In this document: positions 44,149-54,535 of the stretch, piece by piece | Layout of the letters: each line of letters starts with the position of its first letter | Numbering within the stretch: the stretch's first letter is position 1 | NCBI GenBank assembly: GCA_026315105.1 | Contig: CM048755.1 | Span: forward strand, 763,301,301-763,365,300 | Length of the DNA stretch: 64,000 nucleotides | DNA from: Locusta migratoria | Lineage: Eukaryota > Arthropoda > Insecta > Orthoptera > Acrididae | Direction of reading: 5' to 3' | Translations under genes and position numbers: made by a program | The notes under the pieces: model-generated | Databases searched by the model: none | Seen by the model: the letters and a program-made list of their open reading frames with translations, nothing else | Told to the model about the DNA's origin: nothing

Positions 44149-44776
44149 GTGCTGTCGGTTTTTTTTTTTCTTTATTGAATTTTTAATGCCCTAAGGCAGG
44201 CTGGCAGCAGCCAATGCTGCTGCTCTACAGCCGAGCGAATGGTAAACAATGGACAGAATATAAAATGAAAGGTGATAAAAAGGCGCTTTTACAATTTCAA
44301 GATGAAAATTTGGGAGAAAGTTAAAAGACTATGACAGCGGACAGAACATACATGATTGTTAAAACAAGACATTGCCACGGTGGCTAAAAAACACTCACTG
44401 CAGACGACGAGACATAACAAGACGGCGACATTGAGGTAAAAAAACACTGAACACTCGTGTACGCAACGTTAAAAAACACTGGGCGACGAAACACTATACA
44501 CACGAAGCACTGAACACTTAAAAACACAGCACTGAACTGGCCCTGCAGGGGAAGGGGGGGGAGGATGGAGAAAGCGCGGGGCAAGGGGAAGGAGGTGGGG
44601 GAATGGAGAGTGGGAGAAACCGGAGGGAGCTTCCAGGGAGGTGGGGAAAGGAGGGGGTGAGCCAAGCGGAGGACGGGAGTGGGAGGGGAGGGGGAGGGAG
44701 GAGGCGGCGGCAATCCACAGAGAGGGGTCAAAATTGGAAGGAGGGATAGATGTCGGGACGGTAGTGGAGAACGTCG

Positions 44777-47541
44777 TCAGGGAGAGGTAGGTGACGGAAG
44801 CCACCCTCGGAGAGGACGTAGAGGGTGTGGAGGTGAAGGGAGGGAGCGAGGGATGTGGCGGTCAAGGCGTGGCAGGGGCCCGGGATCCAGAAGGAGAGGA
44901 GATACCAGTGGGTTATCGGACTCTATCTTTCGGTGGATGTACTTGAGGCGGATGTGTTGAAGGAATTTGACCAGGTGTGGGAATGGGATGAGGTCGTAGA
45001 GGATCCGCGTGAGGGAGGGAAGGTGGATGCGGTAGGCGAGGCGAAGGGCGTGGCGTTCGAGGATTTTGAGGGATTCATAATAGGAGGGGGGAGCGGATAT
45101 CCAGGCGGGATGGAAGCAGCAAAGGATGGGATGCATGAGGGAATGGTAGGTATACAGGATGGTGGAAGGATTTAGTCCCCATGTCCGGCCAGAGAGGCAT
45201 TTTAAGAGGTTAAGGCGGGAGAGGGCTTTTTGTCGGACGGTTTTGAGGTGAGGGTTCCAGGAAAGGTCTCTGTCAAGGGTTAATCCGAGGTAGCGGAGGG
45301 TCTTCGTTTGTGGGATGGGGCGACCATGGAGGGTGAGGTACAGATCTCGGTGGCGAAAGGAAAGGATGGTGCGACCTATGATGATTGCCTGAAATTTTAT
45401 AGGGTTTACAGTAAGGGGCCACTGGTTACACCAGGAGGAAAATTCGGAGAGGTAGGACTGAAGGAGATGTTGGGAACGAGCGAGGGACGGAGCAAGGACA
45501 AGGAAGGCGGTGTCATCAGCATACTGAAGAAGATGGACAGTAGGCTGAGGTCGGGGCATATCTGCTGAATATAACAGATAGAGGAGGGGCGAACGGACGG
45601 AGCCCTGGGGCACCCCGGCAGAGGGGTAGAACAAACGGGAATTTTGGTTATTGACAGTGACATAGGAGGGGCGTTTGGAGAGGAAGGAAGCAATGAGACG
45701 GACGTAATTAATAGGAAGGGCGTAGGTTTGGAGCTTGAAAAGGAGACCAGAATTCCAGACATGGTCGTAAGCCTTCTCAATGTCGAGGGAGACGAGGATG
45801 GCGGCGTGACGGGAATTAACCTGGACGGAGAGAAGGTGAACAAGGCGAAGGAGCTGGCCGGCCGGAAGCCACATTGGGAAAGGGGATGGAGTTGGTGTAG
45901 ACGGAGGTGTTCGTGGATACGGCGTGAGAGGATGGATTCGAGGACTTTGCTGAACACCTAAGTGAGACAGATGGGACGGTAGGAGGAGGCTTCGGAGGGC
46001 GGTTTGTCAGATTTAAGGAACATTAGGATACGGGAGGTTTTCCAGGGGTCTGGGTAGAAACCGGTGAAGAGAATGACATTGTACAGTGAAGCGAGGGCGG
46101 AATGGAAGGAGGGGGGACAGGCACGGAGGTGCCTGTAGGTAATGCGGTCATGACCGGGAGCAGTGTTATGTTTTGTGCGAAGAGTGTGTATGATGTCTTG
46201 TGCTGTAATAGGTGTGTTTAAGTCTGAGGGGGAATATGGTCCAAATACCGAAAGCCTGGGGCGAGTGGAGGGACTGAGGTATCGGTGCGCTCATGGACGT
46301 CGGGGAAAAGGGAGTAGTCGTACCTGGGATAGTCGGGCAGGTCGAATATAGTGGAAAGGTGGTCAGCAAAAAGCTGTGCCTTACTGGCATTGTCAGGAAG
46401 AGGAAGGTTGTTATGGAGAAGAGGGTATGCGGGGACTGAGTGATTGCCAGTAAGGCGGTGGAAGGCTTTCCAATATTTGGAGGAGTTGAAGGGGAGTGTA
46501 GCATTAAGACGGGTGCATGTCTGTCGCCAATCCCGGCGTTTCTTCGCGTTCAAGAGGTTTCTGATGTGTCGTTGGAGTTGCCGGTGGCGGAAGAGTGTGT
46601 CTCGATCACGGGTCCGCAGGACGGAACGGTACAGACGACGGGATTCTCAGAGCAGGAGGACAGCCTGTGGGGGGAGGGGGGGACAGTGAGGACGGATGGC
46701 TTTTTTGGGGATATGGGTTGCAACGGCGTCAGCAACAGTCTGGTGCAGGAAAGAGGAGGCATGGACGATATCATCAGGGGTATGTAGGGTGAGGGGGTGG
46801 CTAGCGACCGAGGTGTTAATGGAACGACGGTAGGCATCCCAGTCAGCGCGGGAGTAATTATGGACTAGCCGAGGAGGGGGCACAGGACGGGTGGCGCGGC
46901 CGGGACGGCCGCGGGGGTTGAAGGTGAGGAATACAGGGGCGTGGTCACTGCCAATGAGGTAAGGACGTCCGCCTACAGGCGTCCCAGGAGGTTAGGAGAG
47001 ACAAGGACAGCATCAGGAGTGGTATTGCTTTCAGGGCGTGTAGGACTTGGGAAGGGAACAAGGTCGCCCCGAAGCGTGGGTAGGAACTGATGCCACCGCT
47101 GGAGTTCGGCTGCAGAGCGGAAATGAAGCTTTAGGTCGGCGGCAATTACGTAGGTCATGAAGGAGTTGTGTATGTGGGAAATGAAATCGTATGGGATGGG
47201 AACACGGGCACGAATGTAAATGGTGGGTAGGGTAACGGTGAGGGAAGGGAGGAAGAGGGTCAGGATAATGTGTTCAGTAGGATTATTGACAGTGGGTTGT
47301 GGCCGGACAGGGTGGTGGCAGAGGTGGGCAATCGACACTCCGCCTCGAGCCAGGGGGGAGGACCATCCATGCGGTGAAGGTTGTAAGGAGTGGTAGAGAC
47401 GGAATGACGGGGTTGGAGGAAGGTTTCATTTAGGAGGAAGACATCCACATGCTGTTGGGAGAGGGTATGAATAAAGAGGGGTTTGTTGGCAGGGAGGGAG
47501 CGGATATTGTGGTAAAGGATACGATGGGGCGAGCCTGCCAT
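44777..47541 (-). pseudogene. Jockey-type ORF2: endonuclease and reverse transcriptase, frameshifted
   Basis: Begins at MAGSPHRILYHNIRSLPANK (47541). Endonuclease signs are YHNIRSL (Asn), FLLNETF (Glu) and, in another frame, IGSDHAPVFL near 46930-46965 (catalytic SDH). The RT follows with SLDIEKAYDHVWNSGLLFKL, GVPQGSVRSPLLYLLYSAD and YADDTAFLVLAP, then a C-terminal region ending at PSPTSP near 44777. At least four frame changes (near 47260, 46970, 46550 and 45900). The longest intact piece is 365 residues (45874-44777) and holds the RT core. Confidence 0.88.
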
Positions 47542-47599
47542 AATAGGTACTACTGAGAGGGAGAGGGTGGGGAGGGGGCGATGGGAAAGAGGTTAAGGG

Positions 47600-49184
47600 A
47601 AGTTAAACGAGGGTGGCGCCGTGGGAGAAGGAGAAGTGGGAGTTGTTGCCGGAGAGTGTGGCAATTGTTTCCAATTGCAACACAGAGCGGGAGGCGAGGA
47701 CGATCTGTTGGAGGGAGTGAGGACGCTGGAATGGGTGGATATTCTGAATGACGGTGGTGACGAAGCGGATGACGTCATCCACTGTGGGACGGGGAAGCAG
47801 GGAATGGTTGGGGTGCATAGGAGGGTCAATGGGACGGATGGGAACTGTCAGCTCAGGGGAGGTGGGTTGAGGGCGAGTCTGACATTTATAGGAGTAGGTG
47901 GGGTGGGGGCCACCACAGGTATTGCAGGTGGGGGGAGAGGACAAATTGGGGCATTGCTTAAGGAAGTGGGACTGCTTGCAGTAGGGACAAGTGGGTGGGT
48001 TTCGACATTTTTCGGTGAGTTGGTCATTATAGGTGAGGCACTTGCCACACCATAAGACTGGGGAGGGAAACGGGAAGGATCCACCTTGTAGCGGCGGTTG
48101 TAGATTACCGCCCCCTCGGTGAGGAGGCGGTCGACTGAGGCAGGGTCTTCGGAGAAGAACCGCATGAGGTAGGTGGGGCCGTGGTCATTGTTGATCCGCT
48201 TGGCGGATCGGATGTGGAGGTCAGGGATGGCTCGGAGATGGGCCAACACCTCACCCTCCGTGATCACCAGGCTAAGCTCGGTGATCACGGCGGTGAGGGT
48301 GAGTGGGCGGCGAGGTGTTTGTGGCTGAGACTGGGATGGAGTGGCGGAGGTGATATGAGGTGTGAGGTGAGCACGCTCCCCAAACGTAATCCCGGGTGCG
48401 TGCCGGAGAAGATCTGTGTGGAAAGTGGGAGCGGGGGTTTTGATGAGGACAGAGTCCTTCCGAGGGAGGAGTCGGAACGGAGGTGCAGAGAGGAAGAATT
48501 TGTATATTTCGCGGGACAGGTGGCGGTTGTCTAAAACTGAAGGGCAGGGCGGGAAAGGACGTAGGTAAAAAGCTGGGGGGCTGAGGTGACAGAAGGTTGA
48601 GATGGAGGAATGGGGGAGGTGTCCATAGTCAGGCTGGGGGGGAGTGGAGCAGAGGCCGTGGTGGAGGGGGCTTTTTTGGAAGTGCTGGGAAGGGGATCCG
48701 TGCTGGTACGTTTGATTTGTTTTTTCTGAATTGTTGAGGTGGGGATATACTGGGGAACGGCGGGGAACTGAAGGGCCAGACACGCGAAGTTCGGGGCCGG
48801 GCGGCGCCGAGGACTCCACCAACGTGGCACGGCGGTGAACGGTGGGGGCTGGGGGGCAGACAAAACGGGAAACTCGTGAGGGGCGGTGACTATGGTAACT
48901 AGGGGAGGTGGAGGATGCAGTGGAGCATCAGGGGCAGGGGAAGTGGCGGAGAGGAGGACATTTAAGGGGACGGTGGTGCGAGGAAGGGATGAGGTGCTCC
49001 ACGTGATCGTGGTGGAGTGAAGAGAGATGGTGGTGGTGAGAACAACGGACTTGGTGGTGACGGGGGGCAAAGTCATAGTGGGGACGACGGTTGGTTGCGA
49101 AGACGCCGGTTGTGGAAGTGGTGGTGGGGACGTGGAGGATGAGGAGGTCGACGACGATGATGGTGGAGGTGGTGGCGACGCCAT
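47600..49184 (-). pseudogene. Jockey-type ORF1 (RNA-binding gag-like protein), frameshifted
   Basis: Starts at MASPPPPPSSSSTSSSSTSP (49184), an extremely Pro/Ser/Thr-rich N-terminus. The middle, in a second frame, has an RRM-like stretch (VLAHLRAIPDLHIRSAKRIN near 48180-48245) and VYNRRYKV-like end blocks. Then, in a third frame, come three Cys/His boxes near 48055-47895, including CPYCKQSHFLKQC and CNTCGGPHPTYSYKC. This is the ORF1 plan of Jockey elements, which bind the element RNA. Frame changes near 48700 and 48060 break it. Confidence 0.82.
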
Positions 49185-50234
49185 GATTACCGCTGCTGCA
49201 AGGGGCAGTCCAAGCGGTGTAGGCGGCGGCTGGAGCCTACCGCAACAGCAGGAACGGCAGAAAATAACGGGAAGCTGGTAGCCAACTCAAGCAACCGAGA
49301 TCAGCCTGCCAATATCTACAGTTGGAGGATTGATGGTGCTGTCGGTCCTTGCGCGGGCTTACATACCGTCGCTGCGTAGGTACACATTCCGCGATTGGCA
49401 CTACATCGCTGCAGAATATAGTGGGTCACGTGGCTGCGCCGTGTGCCTGTGGTGTCCTCTACCGGCCCCTACTGCTGACGTCCGCTGTGGCGAGCTGCGG
49501 GAAGACGTGCTGGCCGAGCCGGTGACCGTTTGTGGATGCGACACGGTACAGCAAAACCGACATATATTTTTCAGATAACTTTTGCAGGGAAATTTTGTAA
49601 ATTAAAGGACGGAGCGTGATCTGTAGAAGAGGCCAGACTCACATTCAGAAGAGGGCAGAATCACAGATGTGATGAAATACAAACAAAAATAAAAGAGCTG
49701 ACCAAAGGCAAGCTCCACGTCCAAGAACTGTCCGCCCTACATGTACCATGAGGACACCTTAATTTCTAACATCGATAGGACGGGAAAACTCTAATGTCCA
49801 TTTTTGTTTTGCAGCATAATTGTAAGCCAATTTTACCTTACATTATTTTATTAACTTAGGATTGATGAACTTGTGTGGATTTCTAGTGTTTATTTTTTTT
49901 GTCCATTTGATCGTCTGTTTCTTTTTGTCTAGGATCGCTTAACATGTGTAAATTTGTAGTGTTTATTTTATGTGCTTGCACACTTGATCATGTTTTGTCT
50001 TTTTTATTTCCAAGATGTATTATTTTTGTTAATATGTGCCATGGTTTTATCTCGCCTCTGCGTGAGCGATTTGCGCAAGACTGTTTCCAGGCCCTAACCA
50101 CGAATTTGCGACGTTGGAACCAGACTGACGGCCTCAAGAAAACTCCCTTCCCCCCTTCGCGCTGTAGTTAGTTAGTTTGCTCCCGGGCAGTAGGTAGTTA
50201 TGCAGTAGTTAGTTTGCGTAGGATTGCATAGAGC

Positions 50235-50344
50235 TTGGAAGTTCGTTTTTTATTTTTTTTTTATTTTTTTTATTTTATTTATTTATTTTTTTTTTTTTAT
50301 TTTTTATTTTTTTTTTATTTTTATTTTTTTTTTTTTTTTTTTTT
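50235..50344. repeat. T-rich low-complexity tract
   Basis: TTTTTTTTATT-like units, nearly pure T with scattered A. Confidence 0.95.
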
Positions 50345-50561
50345 GCATAGCGATGGATGCTGCATGAGTAAGTAGTAGCTTTGCTTCACTAACACTAACC
50401 CTGAGTGTCCTGACTTAAGGTTTAAGTTATTTATTATAAATATATTATGCTCAATATGATATTAAGTTAGAGGATATACAATTATTCTTTTATTATTATG
50501 TGTTATTTCAAAGTAATATATCTATTTTTGTGTTTGCCCTTCGATTGATGGGAAGTAGAAG

Positions 50562-50562
<1 letters not shown>

Positions 50563-50595
<33 letters not shown>
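50563..50595. repeat. (TA)n microsatellite
   Basis: About 16 TA units. Confidence 0.95.
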
Positions 50596-50598
<3 letters not shown>

Positions 50599-51714
50599 CA
50601 TTGTATCCTTAATGTTAAAATAATTATTAGGGGCTAAAGGCCTAGGAGTTCTGTTCGCCATATGGCTAATTTAAGTGAAATTTTTGTTATATTCTAACGA
50701 GTGTTTTAATTTTAACGTGTTTTTGTATCAACCTGTATCAAGGTTATTTGTATTTTTGTTAAATGTTTTGTTTAAATAAGAAGGCACTCCACGTTTGTGA
50801 CACAATGGAGTTCCTCATAAGTTTAATATGTCCTATGGTAGCATGGTGCACCAAAGTGTTGGCAGATATCTGAGGGTGTCAGAGGCCAAGACGGAGGCAT
50901 ACGTCCGTGGACTTCACGCCAGCTTCGTGCAAGCACAGACAATGTTACTCTGTGGCGCAAGGCAGCGGTGCGAGATCGACCTGGGAGTTGGCAGGGTCCA
51001 CGGGGAGACGGAAGACGAGCGGCCGCCTCGCCAAAACTGCTAACTGGGACCGGTCGAGCAGTTCAAGCCGGGTACACAATGCTACCGACCTTCGGCGTGC
51101 ACAAAAGAGTTGGGTGATTAGCAGCCGCTGGTGCGCAGCCGTCCTGATCCCGGTCGATGGACCGTTAATCTCTTCCGGTGGCCTTTCGCCGATGCCCCGC
51201 ATTTGTCAGGCCGCCTGTCACGGTACAAGGGACACCAGGCCTTGCAGACAGGTGCACTAACCACACCCTCCTACTCACATCGTATGCAGTTGAATAGCTG
51301 ACGAAGAGACACAAAAGTAAAAGTGTCTTCTTATGTGTGCGGGTTTTAGCATCCTCACAGTACCTTCTAAAAGCTTGTCTCCCTCCCTTTTCAAAGACCC
51401 TAGTAGACGGTTCGAACTAATGAGAAAAGTTTTTATTGCCTTAAAAGCCAGTGTTGAGTGGAGGACAATGTGAAGGACAGCATCAGGCTGAAAAGTGGCG
51501 TGAGTAGTAGAAACAGTGAACGCGCTGAGAGTGCAAAATACGATTCACCTGCTAAGAGGCCCTGTAGCGACCCTGGTCCCCCTCAGCAAAATCTGTCGTG
51601 AACATACTGTGATGCTTAACACACTTTTTTTTCTAATTTGGAGTGATTTTAAAAACATTTTATCCATTTTTTTTATTGAGGAACTGTTTTAGCATAACAG
51701 GACACATTCAAAAT

Positions 51715-51719
<5 letters not shown>

Positions 51720-51787
<68 letters not shown>
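51720..51787. repeat. T26 followed by (GT)n
   Basis: Twenty-six T then about 21 GT units. Confidence 0.95.
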
Positions 51788-51789
<2 letters not shown>

Positions 51790-52090
51790 CAACCTCATGT
51801 ATATTTTATATTTATGATTTATCTATCTATGTTTCCTTGTAAATTTTGCATTGTTATATTTGTTGTTCCAATCCTGTGGTCTCACCAGCCACATCTGTAT
51901 CTCCATTGTTTTAGTTTTTATGGCAATTATTATTTTTCAATGTGTATTTTTGTTGTTGTTGTATTTGCTGCTTTTGTGTGACGTGCCCCAGCTGTCTACA
52001 TCGCCCATAAGGTAACAACATGTTAGTTTTGAAAAGTTTGCTGTATATGATGTAATATAATTACCTCAGCCTACATCAAAATTTTCAATT

Positions 52091-52100
52091 AACGAAGGGG
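52091..52100 (+). promoter_or_regulatory. Polypurine tract of the long-LTR element
   Basis: AACGAAGGGG immediately before the TG start of the 3' LTR, the expected plus-strand priming site. The equivalent position before the 5' LTR lacks it, which fits an LTR-element reading. Confidence 0.65.
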
Positions 52101-52849
52101 TGATGAAAGACGACCGTCTGTTGTCTTTCATATATTTCTTGTATAATTCTGTAAAGTTATAATTTATTTAATTATCATTCAATTATTTAATTATCATTTT
52201 GTTAAAACTTGAACCTCACTCTTTTCAAGGCTCGAGGGATAGCATTTTTATTTCATGTGTTAAAATATTAGTTAATATTGCTAAGTTTTTCTTATTTTAT
52301 AATGTTAATAATTTATTATTATATTAATTAATGTGGCACAAGTAAGGCTTCTCCGTTACGCCACTGTCCCTGTGAGAACGTGTTCTTGTCTTACTTTTAA
52401 GTGGATATGCTAGAATCTATGGCTGTTTGAATGTGGGGAGTAATAGCTCGCTTTGCATCGTTCCCTCTGGCTCAGTGTCGATAGCTGCTGATACTACCAA
52501 AGGGGTTTCCACACCCTTTGATTACATGCTAGTCGGCGAGCCCTCTCCTGCACGGGTCTCGCACTCCGTCCACACCACCGCTGTTGCTTGGGCTTTCCAG
52601 CTACCGGTAGCTTTTCGCGCCCCCGTGGCCGCTCGGATGTCCATTCTATACTGGGCCTCTGCCGAGGTAAGGTTGGTTCTCCTCTTCTTGTGTCCACGAG
52701 ATGTTAACGTTTCAATGTCTAACACATTTAACTTACATTTATTAACTTAGAATCATTTTTTTTGGCGTATTTTCTCCGATCGTGTCAGGAAATGAGTTCT
52801 CGTTTTTCAATTCAGTGATTTCCAATCGATAAACGCGGTGTATGTGATT

Positions 52850-52971
52850 GTTGGTGCGCCTTGGTTGCACAGTGGTAGAGTGCCAGACTACAAATCCAAA
52901 GGTCGCGGGTACCACAGGACCAGCACTGTGGTGTTCAAACCAATCTTCCGATTGTTGACTGCTTTACATTT
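52850..52971 (+). mobile_element. Short tRNA-headed SINE in the 3' LTR
   Basis: About 122 bp. The head GTTGGTGCGCCTTGGTTGCA is followed by GGTCGCGGGTACCACAGGACC, where a tRNA-like box B would be. Flanked by TATGTGATT at 52841-52849 and 52972-52980. The 5' LTR lacks it at the same place, so it arrived after LTR formation. Confidence 0.8.
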
Positions 52972-53344
52972 TATGTGATTCTATTTGCAGTTTGATAACG
53001 GCCTGGTATGTTAAAACCTTTTGTGATCAGGTGGCAGTGTATGAAATCTGTGTAAATACTTTCTAGCTTTGTGGGACCCGATTTCTAATAGGTGATATGT
53101 TCATTTTTGTACAGTGCATGTAAAAATCTTCTCATCGTTTCCTTCCGTGAGTGATATGTGTTCATCGTGGTTCGTTCATAGAACAAAGCCTTCAGCATCC
53201 TCTCTTGTTTGTTCCATGCCCTTCAGGCAAGTAGCTATGCGGGTATCCTTCTGATTTCCACTAATATTTCGCGATCTTCTCTCCCAGCCTATTTTAATTT
53301 TGCTGTTTCTTCTCGACTTGTAGTACGCACTCTATTGTCCTTCA

Positions 53345-53660
53345 ATAGCTTCCTTATGTAATTCTAATCATTTCCACGGGTTGCATGCTGTAATTCTTAA
53401 TTTTATTTTTCCGTCTTTTTAATTATTTCACATTTACGAGTTTTTTCAGACTGTACTTCATCCGTCTCTGTAAGCGCTCCCTATCATGTGTAGCTGCATT
53501 TCTTTCTTTTCTTCATGTAATTCTAAGCATTTCTAGGGCTTGCATGCCGTAGTTCTTATTCTTATTTTCCCGACTATGTAATTATCGCGTGTAGCTGTTC
53601 TTCATTCGCTTCCTTATATAATTCTAAGCATTTCTATGTATTGCATGCTCTATTTAATTT
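53345..53660 (+). repeat. LTR-internal degenerate tandem repeat, three units
   Basis: CTTCCTTATGTAATTCTAAT (53348), TTCTTCATGTAATTCTAAGC (about 53509) and CTTCCTTATATAATTCTAAG (about 53608), each followed by a GCATGC-containing block. One unit more than in the 5' LTR. Confidence 0.75.
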
Positions 53661-54535
53661 TCCTTATTTTTCGGAAACTGAATTTATTCGATTTTATCGG
53701 TTTTCGGAAGCACGTGGGTCCGACTTCCGAATTCCGGGGTTTGCAGCTAGTCGCCTGAATTCACGCCACTTCTCATATAAAACTAGTACCTAGATCGATT
53801 TCTAGCAGACTGCAACTTAAGAATCCACCGTGATTTTGTATAATGAATCCGATTTTCAACCACTTCACCTTCAGTGGAGTGCGTTCGTGTAACGTAGCCG
53901 TGTGTCGCCGTTAGCGAGTTTGCTCGCGGTCAAATTCAGATGTAATTTAACCTGGCTATACACACGCACCGTCTCAAAACAGGCACGACAGACCAGAGCC
54001 AGATTCAAAGTGTTTTTGTATATTGTGTTTTGTGCCACCTCCGACTTTTTGAATTTCGCCTACAATAGCGACGCCTGCTTCCGCCTCGTCTCAGCACGCT
54101 GATTTTGGTGAGTTTCGCTGTGGCATTGCGTATGTGTGAGTGAATGAGTGTTGTTCGTGAATGATTCCCCACCCAGTAGTGTTAAATCATGTATAATTTA
54201 GGCTGGGCATTGTCCGCATTAATCCATGTAAGAGATTTATTTTTATTGTATTAACAAAGTTGGTTCCCCAATTTGCTTTGCTGAGAACAAGCTCAGATGC
54301 AATTATTCTTATATCTAAATTCCGTTGCGCCATAAATGTTTTCTTAGCCACCTTTCTAAGATAACTTTAATTGTGGTGGCTTGCTTATGAATGTCTGTGT
54401 GTAATAACGTGTGAGCTGCTATGTATATTGACCACTGTTGGGCCAGGGAACAAGGTTTTATAGCAGGGAGTATCCGGTAGTTCACACGGACCCTATTTGC
54501 TGATTTTAGTGATAAAACAAAGCTCTTCTCTTCGC

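Larger units (their letters stand above)
44160..49335 (-). mobile_element. Full-length Jockey-type LINE, about 5.18 kb
   Basis: Minus orientation, flanked by GTGCTGTCGGT at 44149-44159 and 49336-49346 (11-bp target duplication). The 3' end has AATAAAG followed by an A-tail (seen as T run plus CTTTATT at 44160-44178). It contains ORF1 with zinc knuckles and ORF2 with endonuclease and RT. Both are interrupted by a few frameshifts, so the copy is recent but probably inactive. Its extreme C-richness on the coding strand sets it apart from the AT-rich surroundings. The 5'-truncated relative is at 5160-7636. Confidence 0.92.
49347..52090. other. Non-coding interior of the long-LTR element
   Basis: Starts with the rest of the GC-rich block (to about 49570), then T-rich sequence, a T/A low-complexity tract (50235-50344), a (TA)n tract and a second GC-rich block (about 50860-51270). 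No RT, protease or integrase motif on either strand. Confidence 0.5.
37933..54535 (+). mobile_element. Long-LTR, gag-only (pol-less) gypsy-like retrotransposon with nested insertions
   Basis: Two related LTRs start TGTTGAAAGACG (37933) and TGATGAAAGACG (52101) and end near CGTACA (40290) and TTCGCA (54535). A polypurine tract (AACGAAGGGG, 52091-52100) directly precedes the 3' LTR. The interior has a decayed gag (40655-42514). Without the nested LINE (5.18 kb) and SINE, about 6.5 kb of interior remain, with no protease, RT, RNase H or integrase block on either strand. It is therefore either a non-autonomous element of the TR-GAG/LARD kind or a deletion derivative. No matching target duplication was found at the outer ends. 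Confidence 0.8.
52101..54535 (+). repeat. 3' LTR of the gag-only element
   Basis: About 2.43 kb, homologous to the 5' LTR. It contains a short SINE absent from the 5' LTR (52850-52971) and lacks two stretches present there (about 110 bp and about 50 bp). It has three rather than two internal tandem units. Base differences throughout show that the LTRs have diverged considerably since insertion. Confidence 0.8.

Noticed and set aside
44679..48055. Gly/Glu-rich plus-strand open frames across the Jockey LINE
   Set aside because: They are antisense shadows of the C-rich ORF1 and ORF2 on the minus strand.
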